Below are positions 51,422-60,387 of a stretch of DNA of 64,000 nt, in pieces. The stretch's first letter is position 1, and each line of letters starts with the position of its first letter. The position numbers and the translations under genes were made by a program. The notes below the pieces were generated by a model. The model searched no databases. It was not told where the DNA came from and saw nothing but the letters and a program-made list of their open reading frames with translations. Source of the DNA: Phosphitispora fastidiosa (GTDB lineage: Bacteria; Bacillota; Thermincolia; Thermincolales; UBA2595); contig NZ_JAHHUL010000007.1 of NCBI RefSeq assembly GCF_019008365.1, positions 46,133 to 110,132 of the forward strand. The letters are read 5' to 3'.

Positions 51422-52207
51422 ATGCCTAACACATATTTTGAACCAATGGGAATAGGGGAAATGCTTGATGCCGGCATCGACCTGTTCAAAAAGAATTTCA
51501 AAAAACTGTATTTGATTACCTTCCTTGGTTACCTGCCTCTTGCTGTAATTATTATTATTGCTGTAGCAGCAGCGGCTGCTATCGGGACATATGAGTTAGG
51601 GTTTATGATTATATTTGGATTGATTGTACTCATATTGTCTATTCCGGCTATGATTGCAATCGTTGCCATGCAGGGGGCCCTGATTAAAGCATGTGATGAC
51701 AGCTTGTTTGACCGGGAAATTGAAGTAAAGGAAGGCCTCAGATTTGGATTGAAGCGGTTTTTCCCCTATTTTATCGCGTTACTGCTGTCCGGGCTGGCAA
51801 CCGCCTTTGGCTACCTGCTTTTGATAGTGCCCGGGATACTGTTCCAGACCTGGTTTTTTCTGATTAGTCCGGTTGTTTTTTTAGAGGATAACGGATACGC
51901 ATCAGCGCTGGGAAGGAGTCGGGAACTGGTAAGGGGTTATTTCTGGAGGACATTTGGTTTTATTGTTGTCATGGGGTTGCTGGGTTTTGCTATGATTGGC
52001 GCTATTTCCCAGGTGATTTCTCTGATACCCGTTATTGGAACAGTCACCGGTGTATTTATTCAGATTGCAATTATGCCCCTTCAGGCAATTGCCACAACCC
52101 TGTATTTTTACAACCAGAAGGCGATTCTGGAAGGGCATGACCTGAAATTGAGGGCAGATTACCTGTATTCTCAGCCGGAAGGAAAAGGGGATGTTCCGGT
52201 TGTCTAA
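51422..52207 (+). CDS. YciC/GPDPase-like multi-pass membrane protein
   Basis: A protein of 261 residues with five to six hydrophobic helices. The N-terminal amphipathic GIGEMLDAGIDLFKKNFKKL and the SPVVFLEDNGYASALGRSREL loop are typical of DUF975/YciC or glycerophosphodiesterase membrane-domain proteins. It is the first gene of the MoxR cluster and overlaps the DUF4129 gene by 17 bases. GGAGG at 51411 sets the start. Function unknown. Confidence 0.7.
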   Translation: MPNTYFEPMGIGEMLDAGIDLFKKNFKKLYLITFLGYLPLAVIIIIAVAAAAAIGTYELGFMIIFGLIVLILSIPAMIAIVAMQGALIKACDDSLFDREIEVKEGLRFGLKRFFPYFIALLLSGLATAFGYLLLIVPGILFQTWFFLISPVVFLEDNGYASALGRSRELVRGYFWRTFGFIVVMGLLGFAMIGAISQVISLIPVIGTVTGVFIQIAIMPLQAIATTLYFYNQKAILEGHDLKLRADYLYSQPEGKGDVPVV

Positions 52208-52832
52208 AGGGTTTGTTTTTACCAATCAGGAAGTGAGGGACATGCTTGAGGAGATACTGTCACGACCGGATTTTATCCTGAGCAGGCTTGCTGGATCCTG
52301 GATTGACAGGGGTACAGCTATGGCTGAACGGCTGTTGTTTGGGATTTTGGGTACTGATGGCAGAATTGCATGGTGGGGTTATGTGCTGCTGCTGCTGTCT
52401 GTGGCCGGCTTGTTATTTCTGGTTTATTTTGCTGCCTCAAGGGTATCCCGGGTCTTTTTCCCTGACCGGGCCGCTGCCGGGCAGGAGTCTGCTGAACCCG
52501 GTGGTACGGATTATAACGGTTTCCGGGAAACTGCCTCCCGATATGCTGATGCCGGAGATTACAGGGAAGCTGTCAGGTATTTGTATCTTTCCCTGCTGAT
52601 GTTTTTAGACGGGCAGCAGCTTATTCAATTCCGGATGAGTAAGACCAACCTGGATTACCTCGGTGAGCTCAGGAAATCTTCCGCTGATTCTGATCGGTTT
52701 ACCGGTGCAGCAAACTTTTTTGAACGCAAATGGTACGGTATGGAAAATTGTACTGACACTGACTACCGTGAATTCAGGGCAATGTACCTGAGCCTTGTGT
52801 CTGACTGGAGGGGTAGTTATCAGAACAGGTAA
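52191..52832 (+). CDS. DUF4129 protein
   Basis: A protein of 213 residues with one membrane helix near residues 62-84. The C-terminal DUF4129 domain (YADAGDYREAVRYLYLSLL, FRMSKTNLDYLGEL, FERKWYG) follows. Such domains accompany MoxR and DUF58 genes. The gene overlaps its neighbours on both sides, so the cluster is tightly coupled. Confidence 0.8.
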   Translation: MFRLSKGFVFTNQEVRDMLEEILSRPDFILSRLAGSWIDRGTAMAERLLFGILGTDGRIAWWGYVLLLLSVAGLLFLVYFAASRVSRVFFPDRAAAGQESAEPGGTDYNGFRETASRYADAGDYREAVRYLYLSLLMFLDGQQLIQFRMSKTNLDYLGELRKSSADSDRFTGAANFFERKWYGMENCTDTDYREFRAMYLSLVSDWRGSYQNR

Positions 52833-53991
52833 GACGACATTTCTGGCCGGTTTGATTATAATTAATATTCTTGCCGCACTGCTGCTGCAAAGGTATTTTG
52901 CCGGAACCCCCGAATACTCCACCTACAATGCGGGCCCCAGGGGGCTCAAGGCCTTATATCTCCTTACGGGAGAGCTGGGATTAACCAATATCAGACTGGA
53001 AGACAGCTACCGGAGCCTTTCCGATGGGGTCCTGATGAGGGTTGAGAACAGGTTTGGAGGTCTGCCTGCCGGGTTAGAGATACCCTCAGAGCCTGAAGGT
53101 GCAGTTGACACCCTGATGCAGTGGGTCAGAGAAGGGGGTAGTCTGGTACTTTTTACCTCCTGGGAAACTGATCTGACCCGGGCTTTGGGAATAGAGCTGG
53201 GGGATTCTTTCGGTGGTGCGGAAGTAAAACCTGAGGAGACGGCATTTACGGCTGATGCCGGGAAGCTTGTTTTTGCCGGGGGACGTTGTCTGGAGCCTGT
53301 TAAGGATGCCGAAGTTATTGCCAGAAGCCCAAAGGGCGCTGTGGCTGTGTCTTTTGCCCTGGGAAGGGGCCGCGTAATAGTGGTATCAGACCCGTATCCG
53401 GTAACCAATAAGGGGATTTCGGAGGGTGACAATGTCATCTTTGTGGCAAATATATTACGCGTGCTGCAGCCTTCCCGGGTTACCTTTGATGAGTCCGGAG
53501 GGGCCGCTGCAGGAGATGCTGCCGCCGGAGGCGTCGCCCGACCGGTTGTCAGCAAAACTGCCGCCGCCGCCGGGGTCCAGGCAGCTGCTGCACTGCTGCT
53601 GCTGTATATCTTCTGGGGGCGGCGCTTTGGGAGGCCTGTCCCGCTGCTGCGGGCTGATACCGGACCTTCAGCCCAGTATGTGAATACAATGGCAAACATT
53701 TACAGACAGGGCCGGGCCAGGGAAATTGCCCTGGAAAGTATTTACGCGGGTTTTTGGCAGAGCCTGACCAGGGCCCTGGGTGTTCCCGGAAGCATAGAAA
53801 AAAAAGAGATTATCAACCTCTGCAGGCAGAGGAGAGAGATGGACAGTGACGGCCTGGAGCGGCTGCTCGGGTCTGTCGGGAAACTGCGCCCGGGTGGTGG
53901 TTTGTCGGAGGCTGAACTGTTTGCTCTGGTACACGATATGGAGAATTGGCGAAGGGAGAATCTGAAACATGCAGGATATGTACGACATTAA
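52795..53991 (+). CDS. DUF4350 protein
   Basis: A protein of about 398 residues. An N-terminal membrane helix and a DUF4350-type domain (YNAGPRGLKALYLLTGELGL, MQWVREGGSLVLFTSWE, GRGRVIVVSDPYPVTNKGI) come first. A second helix near residue 265 and a cytoplasmic tail follow. The start is uncertain: TTG at 52795 overlaps the preceding gene by 38 bases, and no better codon follows the GGAGGGG at 52807. DUF4350 regularly sits between DUF4129 and MoxR genes. Confidence 0.78.
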   Translation: MCLTGGVVIRTGKTTFLAGLIIINILAALLLQRYFAGTPEYSTYNAGPRGLKALYLLTGELGLTNIRLEDSYRSLSDGVLMRVENRFGGLPAGLEIPSEPEGAVDTLMQWVREGGSLVLFTSWETDLTRALGIELGDSFGGAEVKPEETAFTADAGKLVFAGGRCLEPVKDAEVIARSPKGAVAVSFALGRGRVIVVSDPYPVTNKGISEGDNVIFVANILRVLQPSRVTFDESGGAAAGDAAAGGVARPVVSKTAAAAGVQAAAALLLLYIFWGRRFGRPVPLLRADTGPSAQYVNTMANIYRQGRAREIALESIYAGFWQSLTRALGVPGSIEKKEIINLCRQRREMDSDGLERLLGSVGKLRPGGGLSEAELFALVHDMENWRRENLKHAGYVRH

Positions 53992-54931
53992 AGACAGGAT
54001 TGTTCAGGTCCGGCAGGAGCTGGCCAAAGTAGTGGCCGGGCAGGAGGAAGTGATTGAGGAATTGATTGTGGGCCTCCTGATGAATACAGGACATATTCTT
54101 CTTGAAGGGGTCCCCGGTACCGGGAAGACTCTCCTGGTGAAAACACTGGCCCAGGCGGTAGACTGTGAATTTAAGCGGGTCCAGTTTACCCCTGACCTGA
54201 TGCCGTCAGATATCATTGGGACAAATGTGTATAATTTCTCATCAGGGAGTTTCACCCTGAAAAAGGGTCCGGTATTTACCAGCTTTCTGCTGGCAGATGA
54301 GATCAACCGGACTCCCCCGAAAACTCAGGCCGCGCTTCTGGAGGTCATGGAGGAAAAACAGGTGACTATTGACGGGATCGGATATCGGCTGGAGGAGCCC
54401 TTTTTTGTGATTGCTACCCAGAATCCCATTGAACATGAGGGGACCTATCCCCTTCCTGAAGCCCAGCTGGATCGTTTTTTGATGAAGATAATTGTTGATT
54501 ACCCCTCCCGTGAGGAAGAAAAATCTGTCCTCAGAAATTACCACAGCGGGTTCAGGGCTGACCGGATAAATGAGGCCGGAGTTAATAAGGTCCTTACTCC
54601 GGCGGATATTCTCATAATCAGGGAAAAAGTGCAGGCAGTTGTAGTTGAGGATGCCATTTTTGATTACATCCTGGCAGTTGTTGAAGGGACCAGGAAGAAC
54701 TACAACCTGATGGTCGGGGCAAGCCCCCGGGCGTCAATCAACCTGCTCCTGGCAGGTAAGGTTTTAGCAGCTATAACCGGTCGCGGTTATGTAGTTCCTG
54801 ATGATATCAAGAGACTTGCTGCGCCTGTATTGAGGCATAGGCTGGCGCTGAAACCGGAAGCCGAGATAGAGGGACTGACCGCAGATGATGTTATCCGTCT
54901 GATTCTGGACAGTGTTGAAGTGCCGAGGTGA
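53969..54931 (+). CDS. MoxR family AAA+ ATPase
   Basis: An AAA+ ATPase of 320 residues. Walker A is GVPGTGKT near residue 47, Walker B is LLADEINRTPP near 109, sensor 1 is IATQNPIE, and the arginine-finger region is in PLPEAQLDRFL. A C-terminal lid domain (AAA_lid_2) is present. MoxR proteins act as chaperones that load metals or assemble complexes together with DUF58/VWA partners. It overlaps the DUF4350 gene by 23 bases and is followed by DUF58. Confidence 0.92.
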   Translation: MQDMYDIKDRIVQVRQELAKVVAGQEEVIEELIVGLLMNTGHILLEGVPGTGKTLLVKTLAQAVDCEFKRVQFTPDLMPSDIIGTNVYNFSSGSFTLKKGPVFTSFLLADEINRTPPKTQAALLEVMEEKQVTIDGIGYRLEEPFFVIATQNPIEHEGTYPLPEAQLDRFLMKIIVDYPSREEEKSVLRNYHSGFRADRINEAGVNKVLTPADILIIREKVQAVVVEDAIFDYILAVVEGTRKNYNLMVGASPRASINLLLAGKVLAAITGRGYVVPDDIKRLAAPVLRHRLALKPEAEIEGLTADDVIRLILDSVEVPR

Positions 54932-54935
54932 TGAG

Positions 54936-56252
54936 ATGATACCTTCCAGAAGGCTGATTATTCTTGTGCTGGCAGGTATCCTCCCGATGCTGGCAGGAAG
55001 CCCCGGCGGCACAGGAATTATGATTTCACTCATATATAACGGAATGCTGGCAGCCGCCCTGATTTGTGATTTTCTCATTACCGCCAGGCCTGCGGGGTTT
55101 ACCCTGGACAGGGAATTTGAATATAAGATGTCTCTGGGAGCGGAAAACCCCGTCAGGGTCAATGTCAAAAACCGTACTTCACATCCCTATAGGGTTGTTA
55201 TCAAAGACGAGCCTCCTGCCATCAACTTTACGGCTTGCGGCCTTATCCGGGAACTGCGGCTGGCTGCAGGGGCGGAGGATTCTGTGGTTTACCGGGTTAT
55301 TCCCGCCAAACGCGGTGATTACTCCTTTGGCTGCCTTAATTTCAGGTATTTCAGCCGGATGGGGCTGTTTATCAGACAGGCCAAGGGCAGGTGTGAAAAC
55401 AGGGAAATAAAGGTTTATCCTAATCTGATTGATATCAGGCGGCATGCCCTGAAGGCCCAAAAAGGGTTTCTCCGGGAGGCCGGGCTGAGACCGACTGTGA
55501 TTAAGGGTCTGGGCACTGATTTTGAGGGACTGCGTGACTATGTTCCCGATGATGAATACAGGCGCGTCAACTGGGCCGCCTCTGCCCGCAGGGGTAAACT
55601 TGTCAGTAATGAATTTCAGGACGAGAAGAGCCAGAATATGCTGCTGGTCCTGGACAGCGGGCGGATGATGACAACACATGTTGACAGGCTGTCAAAATTC
55701 GACCTGGCAGTAAATGCCGCACTGCTTTTGGGATATGTCGGGGTAACCAGGGATGACAAGGTGGGGCTGGCTGTGTTTGACAGCCGGATGAAGCTGTTCC
55801 TGCCCCCAAAGAAGGGGAAGGGCCAGCTCCAGAGGATAATCTCCAGCCTGTATAATATCCAGCCTGAAGTTGTGGAACCTGATTTTCGCGGGGCCTGTCA
55901 TTATATCATGGAGAACAACAGAAAACGCAGTCTGGTATGCCTTTTTACTGACCTGATAGATGCCGAGGCTTCAAAACAGCTGATAAGTTATGTTTCCGTC
56001 ATGGCCCGCAAACACCTGGTGGTGTGTATCACCCTTATTGATTCGGATTTGGTGAAGACTTCCCGGACTCTGCCCGTCAGTTCTCAGGAGATGTTCGAAA
56101 AGGCTGTTGCCGAGGAAGTGCTGCGGGAACGGGAAAAAGCAATGGCCGTGCTGCGGAACATGGGGGTGGCGGTGGTCAATGTCCCGCCTGAAGAGCTGTC
56201 TGTTGCCGTTATCAACCAATACCTGGAACTAAAGGCCAGGGGGAGAATATAA
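54936..56252 (+). CDS. DUF58 protein
   Basis: A protein of 438 residues with two N-terminal membrane helices and the DUF58 core GTDFEGLRDYVPDDEYRRVNWAASARR near residue 200, then a VWA-like fold (LLVLDSGRMM). It is the standard partner of the MoxR ATPase. ATG at 54936 is preceded by GAGGTGATG and the gene begins four bases after moxR. Confidence 0.9.
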   Translation: MIPSRRLIILVLAGILPMLAGSPGGTGIMISLIYNGMLAAALICDFLITARPAGFTLDREFEYKMSLGAENPVRVNVKNRTSHPYRVVIKDEPPAINFTACGLIRELRLAAGAEDSVVYRVIPAKRGDYSFGCLNFRYFSRMGLFIRQAKGRCENREIKVYPNLIDIRRHALKAQKGFLREAGLRPTVIKGLGTDFEGLRDYVPDDEYRRVNWAASARRGKLVSNEFQDEKSQNMLLVLDSGRMMTTHVDRLSKFDLAVNAALLLGYVGVTRDDKVGLAVFDSRMKLFLPPKKGKGQLQRIISSLYNIQPEVVEPDFRGACHYIMENNRKRSLVCLFTDLIDAEASKQLISYVSVMARKHLVVCITLIDSDLVKTSRTLPVSSQEMFEKAVAEEVLREREKAMAVLRNMGVAVVNVPPEELSVAVINQYLELKARGRI

Positions 56253-56286
56253 TGCGGGGGCGAAACCGGGGGGAGTGATATAAAGG

Positions 56287-57288
56287 ATGAATTCCCAGAA
56301 TTTCATCGAAATAAACAGGGACACCTGGATTAGGTTCCGGGGGATTCTTGACCAGATAGACAAAAAAGGCGCTGCCTCGCTTTCCCGCCGGGACATGGAG
56401 GATGTCGGGCCTTTATTTCGCCGGGTGACAGCCCACCTTGCCTATGCCCAGACCAATTATCCGGATACGGATGTGGTCAATTACCTCAACCGGCTGGTTG
56501 CGCGGGCTCACAGCAGCCTGTACCGGACGGAGACGGCTTCTGTGAGGAGTCTGCTCAACTTTTATGCCAAAGGATTTCCGGGACTTATTTACAGGTACAG
56601 AAAATATGTGATTGCGGCTTCCCTGATTCTGGTGCTGAGCGCTGCCTGGGGAGCGCTGCTTAATCATACCGGCAGCAGCCTGGCTGTTTTGGCGCTGCCT
56701 GAGGGAATAAGGGAAGCAGTTAACCAAAATTTTGCTGAAGGGAATACCGGCGCCAGTATCGAGGACTCGCTGAAACCTCTGTTTTCCAGCGCCATCATGG
56801 TGAATAACATCACCGTATCGTTTTACTGCCTGGTTCTGGGGATTACCTGGGGGATGGGCACGGTTTTTATCCTGGTCCGCAACGGACTCCTGCTGGGGGC
56901 TCTGGCAGATATCTTTGCAGGCGCTCAGCAGAGCCTGGAGTTCTGGTCCTTGATTCTGCCCCACGGCATACCGGAGCTGTTTGCGATTGCCTTAAACGGA
57001 GCTGCCGGGCTGATGATTGCCAGTGCAGTAGTAAAGCCCGGAGATTTTACGCGCAGAGATGCCCTGAAGCTGAAGGCTGTCCCGGCTATGAAAATATCTC
57101 TGGGCAGTATCCCTATTCTCGTGGCAGCTGCAGCCATTGAGGGTTTTGTTACCCCGGTTAATATCCCGCCACAGGCAAAGCTGGGAATTGCCGCTTTGAC
57201 GGGAGTGCTTCTGGGGTATTATGTATATTCGGGCAGCAGTAAACAAAGAAAGGGGGAAGCTGACATTGCAGGATCTGTCTCTCTATAG
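56287..57288 (+). CDS. SpoIIM-like (DUF95) membrane protein
   Basis: A protein of 333 residues. A soluble helical N-terminal part (about 110 residues) is followed by five to six membrane helices. The LPHGIPELFAIALNGAAGLM stretch near residue 225 is the SpoIIM/DUF95 mark. Stage II sporulation protein M works in engulfment. Homologues in MoxR-RDD clusters like this one may have a different, non-sporulation role. Confidence 0.85.
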   Translation: MNSQNFIEINRDTWIRFRGILDQIDKKGAASLSRRDMEDVGPLFRRVTAHLAYAQTNYPDTDVVNYLNRLVARAHSSLYRTETASVRSLLNFYAKGFPGLIYRYRKYVIAASLILVLSAAWGALLNHTGSSLAVLALPEGIREAVNQNFAEGNTGASIEDSLKPLFSSAIMVNNITVSFYCLVLGITWGMGTVFILVRNGLLLGALADIFAGAQQSLEFWSLILPHGIPELFAIALNGAAGLMIASAVVKPGDFTRRDALKLKAVPAMKISLGSIPILVAAAAIEGFVTPVNIPPQAKLGIAALTGVLLGYYVYSGSSKQRKGEADIAGSVSL

Positions 57289-58024
57289 TTCCGAAAAGAT
57301 ATATTACAGTTACCGGCTCGGTGGACTCGGGTCACGGTTTATTGGATTGATTCTGGATTCCCTTATTCTTGGGGTGGCCTACCTTGTTTTGGGAGGTTTT
57401 ACGGCAGCAATGGTTGGGGTTTTCGGAGGGGCATTGTCAGAGAAGCTCATTATTGTTGTGGTAGCAGTAGTCCTGATCCTTTATTTCCTACTCAGTTTCG
57501 GTTATTTTATATTTTTTGAAACCATCTGGAACGGCCAGACACCGGGCAAAAGGGCAGCAGGACTCCGGGTCGTCAGGAGAACAGGGGAGGCCGTTACTTT
57601 TGGCAGTGTGTTTGTCAGAAACCTGATGCGGATTGTTGATGCTCTCCCTGCCGGAAACGCTATCGGTATGATTGCCATTTTCTTTTCCGAGAACCGTCAG
57701 CGGGTTGGTGATATGGTAGCCGATACTATTGTAGTCAGGGAAAAGAACCTCAGTGAACCGGTCATTTTGGATTCCTTTTCTGTTTCTGCGGACACGGATA
57801 TGGGGGAACACCTGAGGGCTTACATTCACCTGATTGATGAGCGGGACTTTAACCTGATCCGGGATTTTTTCGCCCGGGTCCCCAAGATGAAGCCCGAAGC
57901 TGTGGATGCCGCTGCTGAAAAGATAGCCAGGGGTCTGGCTGGGAAGCTGGGGCTGCCAAAGGGTGAGACAATTAACCCGGCGGATTTTATGAAGACTATT
58001 GGGTCGATGTACCGGGAGAGGTAG
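57266..58024 (+). CDS. RDD family membrane protein
   Basis: A protein of 252 residues with an N-terminal RDD domain (RLGGLGSRFIGLILDSLIL, with Asp, then GQTPGKRAAGLRVVRRTG). It has three membrane helices and a soluble C-terminal part of about 100 residues with a KPEAVDAAAEKIARGL helix. The start is TTG at 57266, preceded by AAAGGGGGAAGC, overlapping spoIIM by 23 bases. It is the last gene of the MoxR cluster. Function unknown. Confidence 0.82.
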   Translation: MQDLSLYSSEKIYYSYRLGGLGSRFIGLILDSLILGVAYLVLGGFTAAMVGVFGGALSEKLIIVVVAVVLILYFLLSFGYFIFFETIWNGQTPGKRAAGLRVVRRTGEAVTFGSVFVRNLMRIVDALPAGNAIGMIAIFFSENRQRVGDMVADTIVVREKNLSEPVILDSFSVSADTDMGEHLRAYIHLIDERDFNLIRDFFARVPKMKPEAVDAAAEKIARGLAGKLGLPKGETINPADFMKTIGSMYRER

Positions 58025-58035
58025 GTGACGGGCCG

Positions 58036-58692
58036 GTGAAGTTAGCTTCTCAAAAAAGGCTTTCACTTGGAGTGGTTTGTTTTATCACTGCATTTGGATT
58101 GGCTGCCTTTATCACTGACCAAAATTTGCTGTTAGTATGGGTTATTGGGATTGCTCTGGGATTTGTTTTATACCGGTCGGGTATCTGCTTCGCTTCTGCC
58201 TTCAGGGATATCTTTCTCTTCAGGGATTTCAGTATGGCCCGGGTGGTGATTATCTTCACAACTGTTTCCTTCGTTGGTATTGGCATAATGCAGGTTTACG
58301 CTGTCACCAGGGGTTTACCGGTAACCGGAAGGATTTATCCGGTGGGCTTTCACAGCGCTGTAGGAGGGGTCCTGTTCGGGTTCGGAATGGTCCTGGCAGG
58401 TGGTTGTGCCAGTGGAACTTTGCAGCGTATCGGAGAGGGGTTCATCCTTTTCTGGGCAGTAGTCCTGGGGATTGTAGCCGGTTCAGTATTGGGAGTCTAT
58501 CATTTTTCATGGTGGGCAAACAGTTTTTTCAGTGTTGATGCAGTATTTATACCTGATTTAATCGGCTGGATACCCAGTCTAATACTAACCCTGGCGCTGC
58601 TGGGAGGGCTGTATATGATTACAGTGACAGTCGAAAAGAGAAAAAACAATAATAAAGATTTGGCTGCAAAGGAAGTGGATAGCAATGGCTGA
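58036..58692 (+). CDS. YeeE/YedE-type sulfur transporter, N-terminal half protein
   Basis: A protein of 218 residues with five to six helices, the size of one half of a full YeeE. It has RSGICFASAFRDIFLFRDF near residue 47 and AGGCASGTLQRIGEG near 117, the two Cys-bearing motifs of YeeE proteins. It likely acts with the half protein at 58946. It overlaps the tusA-like gene that follows by eight bases. The GTG start is 12 bases after the RDD gene. Confidence 0.82.
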   Translation: MKLASQKRLSLGVVCFITAFGLAAFITDQNLLLVWVIGIALGFVLYRSGICFASAFRDIFLFRDFSMARVVIIFTTVSFVGIGIMQVYAVTRGLPVTGRIYPVGFHSAVGGVLFGFGMVLAGGCASGTLQRIGEGFILFWAVVLGIVAGSVLGVYHFSWWANSFFSVDAVFIPDLIGWIPSLILTLALLGGLYMITVTVEKRKNNNKDLAAKEVDSNG

Positions 58693-58906
58693 AAAGAAAC
58701 TGGATATGCTTGGAGAGGTCTGCCCGGTGCCGCTTTTGACTACCCAGAAGATAATCAGCGAGATGAAATCCGGTGATGTCCTTATAGTTGAAACAGACTA
58801 TAACAGGACGGTGCGTAACATCATCAAGTGGTGTGATGACAGGGGATATGCTTTTGATGTTGAGGATAAGGATAACGGGGTGTGGTTGGTTACTATTAAT
58901 AAATGA
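58685..58906 (+). CDS. TusA-like sulfur carrier
   Basis: A protein of 73 residues with the persulfide Cys in EVCPVPLLTTQK, plus the TusA/SirA fold pattern (MKSGDVLIVETDYNRTVRNIIKW). It lies between two YeeE half genes and presumably receives sulfur from the transporter. It is different from the TusA at 45191, so the genome has at least two such carriers. Confidence 0.88.
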   Translation: MAEKKLDMLGEVCPVPLLTTQKIISEMKSGDVLIVETDYNRTVRNIIKWCDDRGYAFDVEDKDNGVWLVTINK

Positions 58907-58945
58907 AAGTAAGAAATGAAAGTAAGAAATGAAAGGTGAAGCTAA

Positions 58946-59482
58946 ATGAACACAGGGCGAGCCTTTACAAGGCGCATACTTACCGGTTACTGGCCTTTTT
59001 GGACGGGAGGAGCGCTGCTGGCTATTTTAAATATTCTATTGGCGGTTTTCGATAAACCGTGGGGAATTTCCGGTAACCTGGCTCAATGGGGTTTAGCGGT
59101 CTGCAAAGCAGCCGGAGGACATCCTGAAACCTGGTTTTATATTTGGGATGAGCCTCTTAGACTGGATTTTGCAGACCTGCTGTTCAGCAGGGGAACTGTC
59201 CTTAACCTTGGTCTAATACTGGGTGTTATGCTTGCAGCGCTCTTGGCTGCAGAGTTTCGCATTAAAAAGGTGAAGTCGCCACGGCAGCTTGCTCTTGGAA
59301 TAGCAGGTGGGCTGCTGATGGGTTATGGAGCACGACTGGCTCTGGGCTGCAACATCGGGGGACTGGTAAACGGGATTGCTTCCCAGTCCCTGCATGGCTG
59401 GGTGTTCGGCCTGTTTCTGATATTTGGCGCCTGGGCCGGAAGCGTGTTTATGAAATACATTGTATCCAAAAACGGCAGTTAG
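58946..59482 (+). CDS. YeeE/YedE-type sulfur transporter, C-terminal half protein
   Basis: A protein of 178 residues with four to five helices. The block GYGARLALGCNIGGLVNGIASQSLHGW near residue 130 is the second Cys motif of YeeE transporters. Together with the half at 58036 it would make a complete transporter. The 40-bp leader has GAAAGTAAGAAAT repeats and a GAAAGGTGA ribosome binding site. Its end overlaps the convergent lysR gene by four bases. Confidence 0.82.
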   Translation: MNTGRAFTRRILTGYWPFWTGGALLAILNILLAVFDKPWGISGNLAQWGLAVCKAAGGHPETWFYIWDEPLRLDFADLLFSRGTVLNLGLILGVMLAALLAAEFRIKKVKSPRQLALGIAGGLLMGYGARLALGCNIGGLVNGIASQSLHGWVFGLFLIFGAWAGSVFMKYIVSKNGS

Positions 59483-60387
59483 CAGAAGGGCGTCCCGGGG
59501 CCCATAATAAAGCGGATAAACCTCTTGGCGATATTATTCAGACCTTTCTCGCTTTTATATACAAGCTGGTAATTAAACTTTACTGATTTTCCTTCAATCG
59601 TAAGGGGATGAATAGTCCCGGTGCGGATTTCCTTTTGGGTTGCTATCCGGCTGCAGATAGACAGTCCGAGCCCTGCTTCCACAGTTGATTTAATAGCGCT
59701 GGTGCTGCTCATTTCGGTGACAATATTCAGATCACTCAGTTTCATACCCCATGAAGTGATAGCCTCTTCAAAGATCTGGCGCAGGCCCGAACCCTGTTCC
59801 CGGATTATAAAGGGGGCTGTTTTTATTTCCTCCAGAGTTATTTCGGTACGGTCGACCCAGGGGGGATTTGCAGGTGCAATCACCAGGAGTTCGTCATTTG
59901 AGATGGGCTGCGAAACCAGGTCGTCCGGCAGCCCTGATATGGGGTTTTCCAAAAGAGCCAGGTTAAGCTGGTTGTCATTAAGCAGAGCCAGGATTCTCTC
60001 GGCATTATGTACCTCGAGCTTAATCTGGGCCTGGGGATACTTCTCTTTAAAGGTCCAGATGCCGCAGGGCAGCGCTGAATTGCCTATTGTAGAACTGGCC
60101 CCGATAATGAGTTTTTGATTCTCGCTCTGCAGCATACTGTCTATTTCATTTTCCAGCTTATCATGGAGCTTAAGGATCTCCTTGGCATATTTATATACCA
60201 TTTCACCCACCGCAGTTAGAGTGACACCGCTGGAGCTGCGGTTAAAGAGCTGCATCCCATAGTAATCCTCAAGATAGTGAATTTGAGCACTAACGGCGGG
60301 CTGGCTCAAATGAAGCAGTTTTGCTGCCTTGGAGAAACTTTTTACCCGGGCAACTTCACAGAACATTTCAAAGTGGGGGAGGTTCAT
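59479..60387 (-). CDS. LysR family transcriptional regulator
   Basis: A protein of 302 residues. The N-terminal winged HTH (FEMFCEVARVKSFSKAAKLLHLSQPAVSAQI) is followed by a substrate-binding domain with periplasmic-binding-type folds. CysL/CysB-like regulators of sulfur assimilation have the same layout. Its 3' end meets the YeeE gene and its 5' end is divergent from the cytochrome gene, so it may control either or both. The effector is unknown. Confidence 0.88.
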   Translation of the reverse strand: MNLPHFEMFCEVARVKSFSKAAKLLHLSQPAVSAQIHYLEDYYGMQLFNRSSSGVTLTAVGEMVYKYAKEILKLHDKLENEIDSMLQSENQKLIIGASSTIGNSALPCGIWTFKEKYPQAQIKLEVHNAERILALLNDNQLNLALLENPISGLPDDLVSQPISNDELLVIAPANPPWVDRTEITLEEIKTAPFIIREQGSGLRQIFEEAITSWGMKLSDLNIVTEMSSTSAIKSTVEAGLGLSICSRIATQKEIRTGTIHPLTIEGKSVKFNYQLVYKSEKGLNNIAKRFIRFIMGPGTPFC

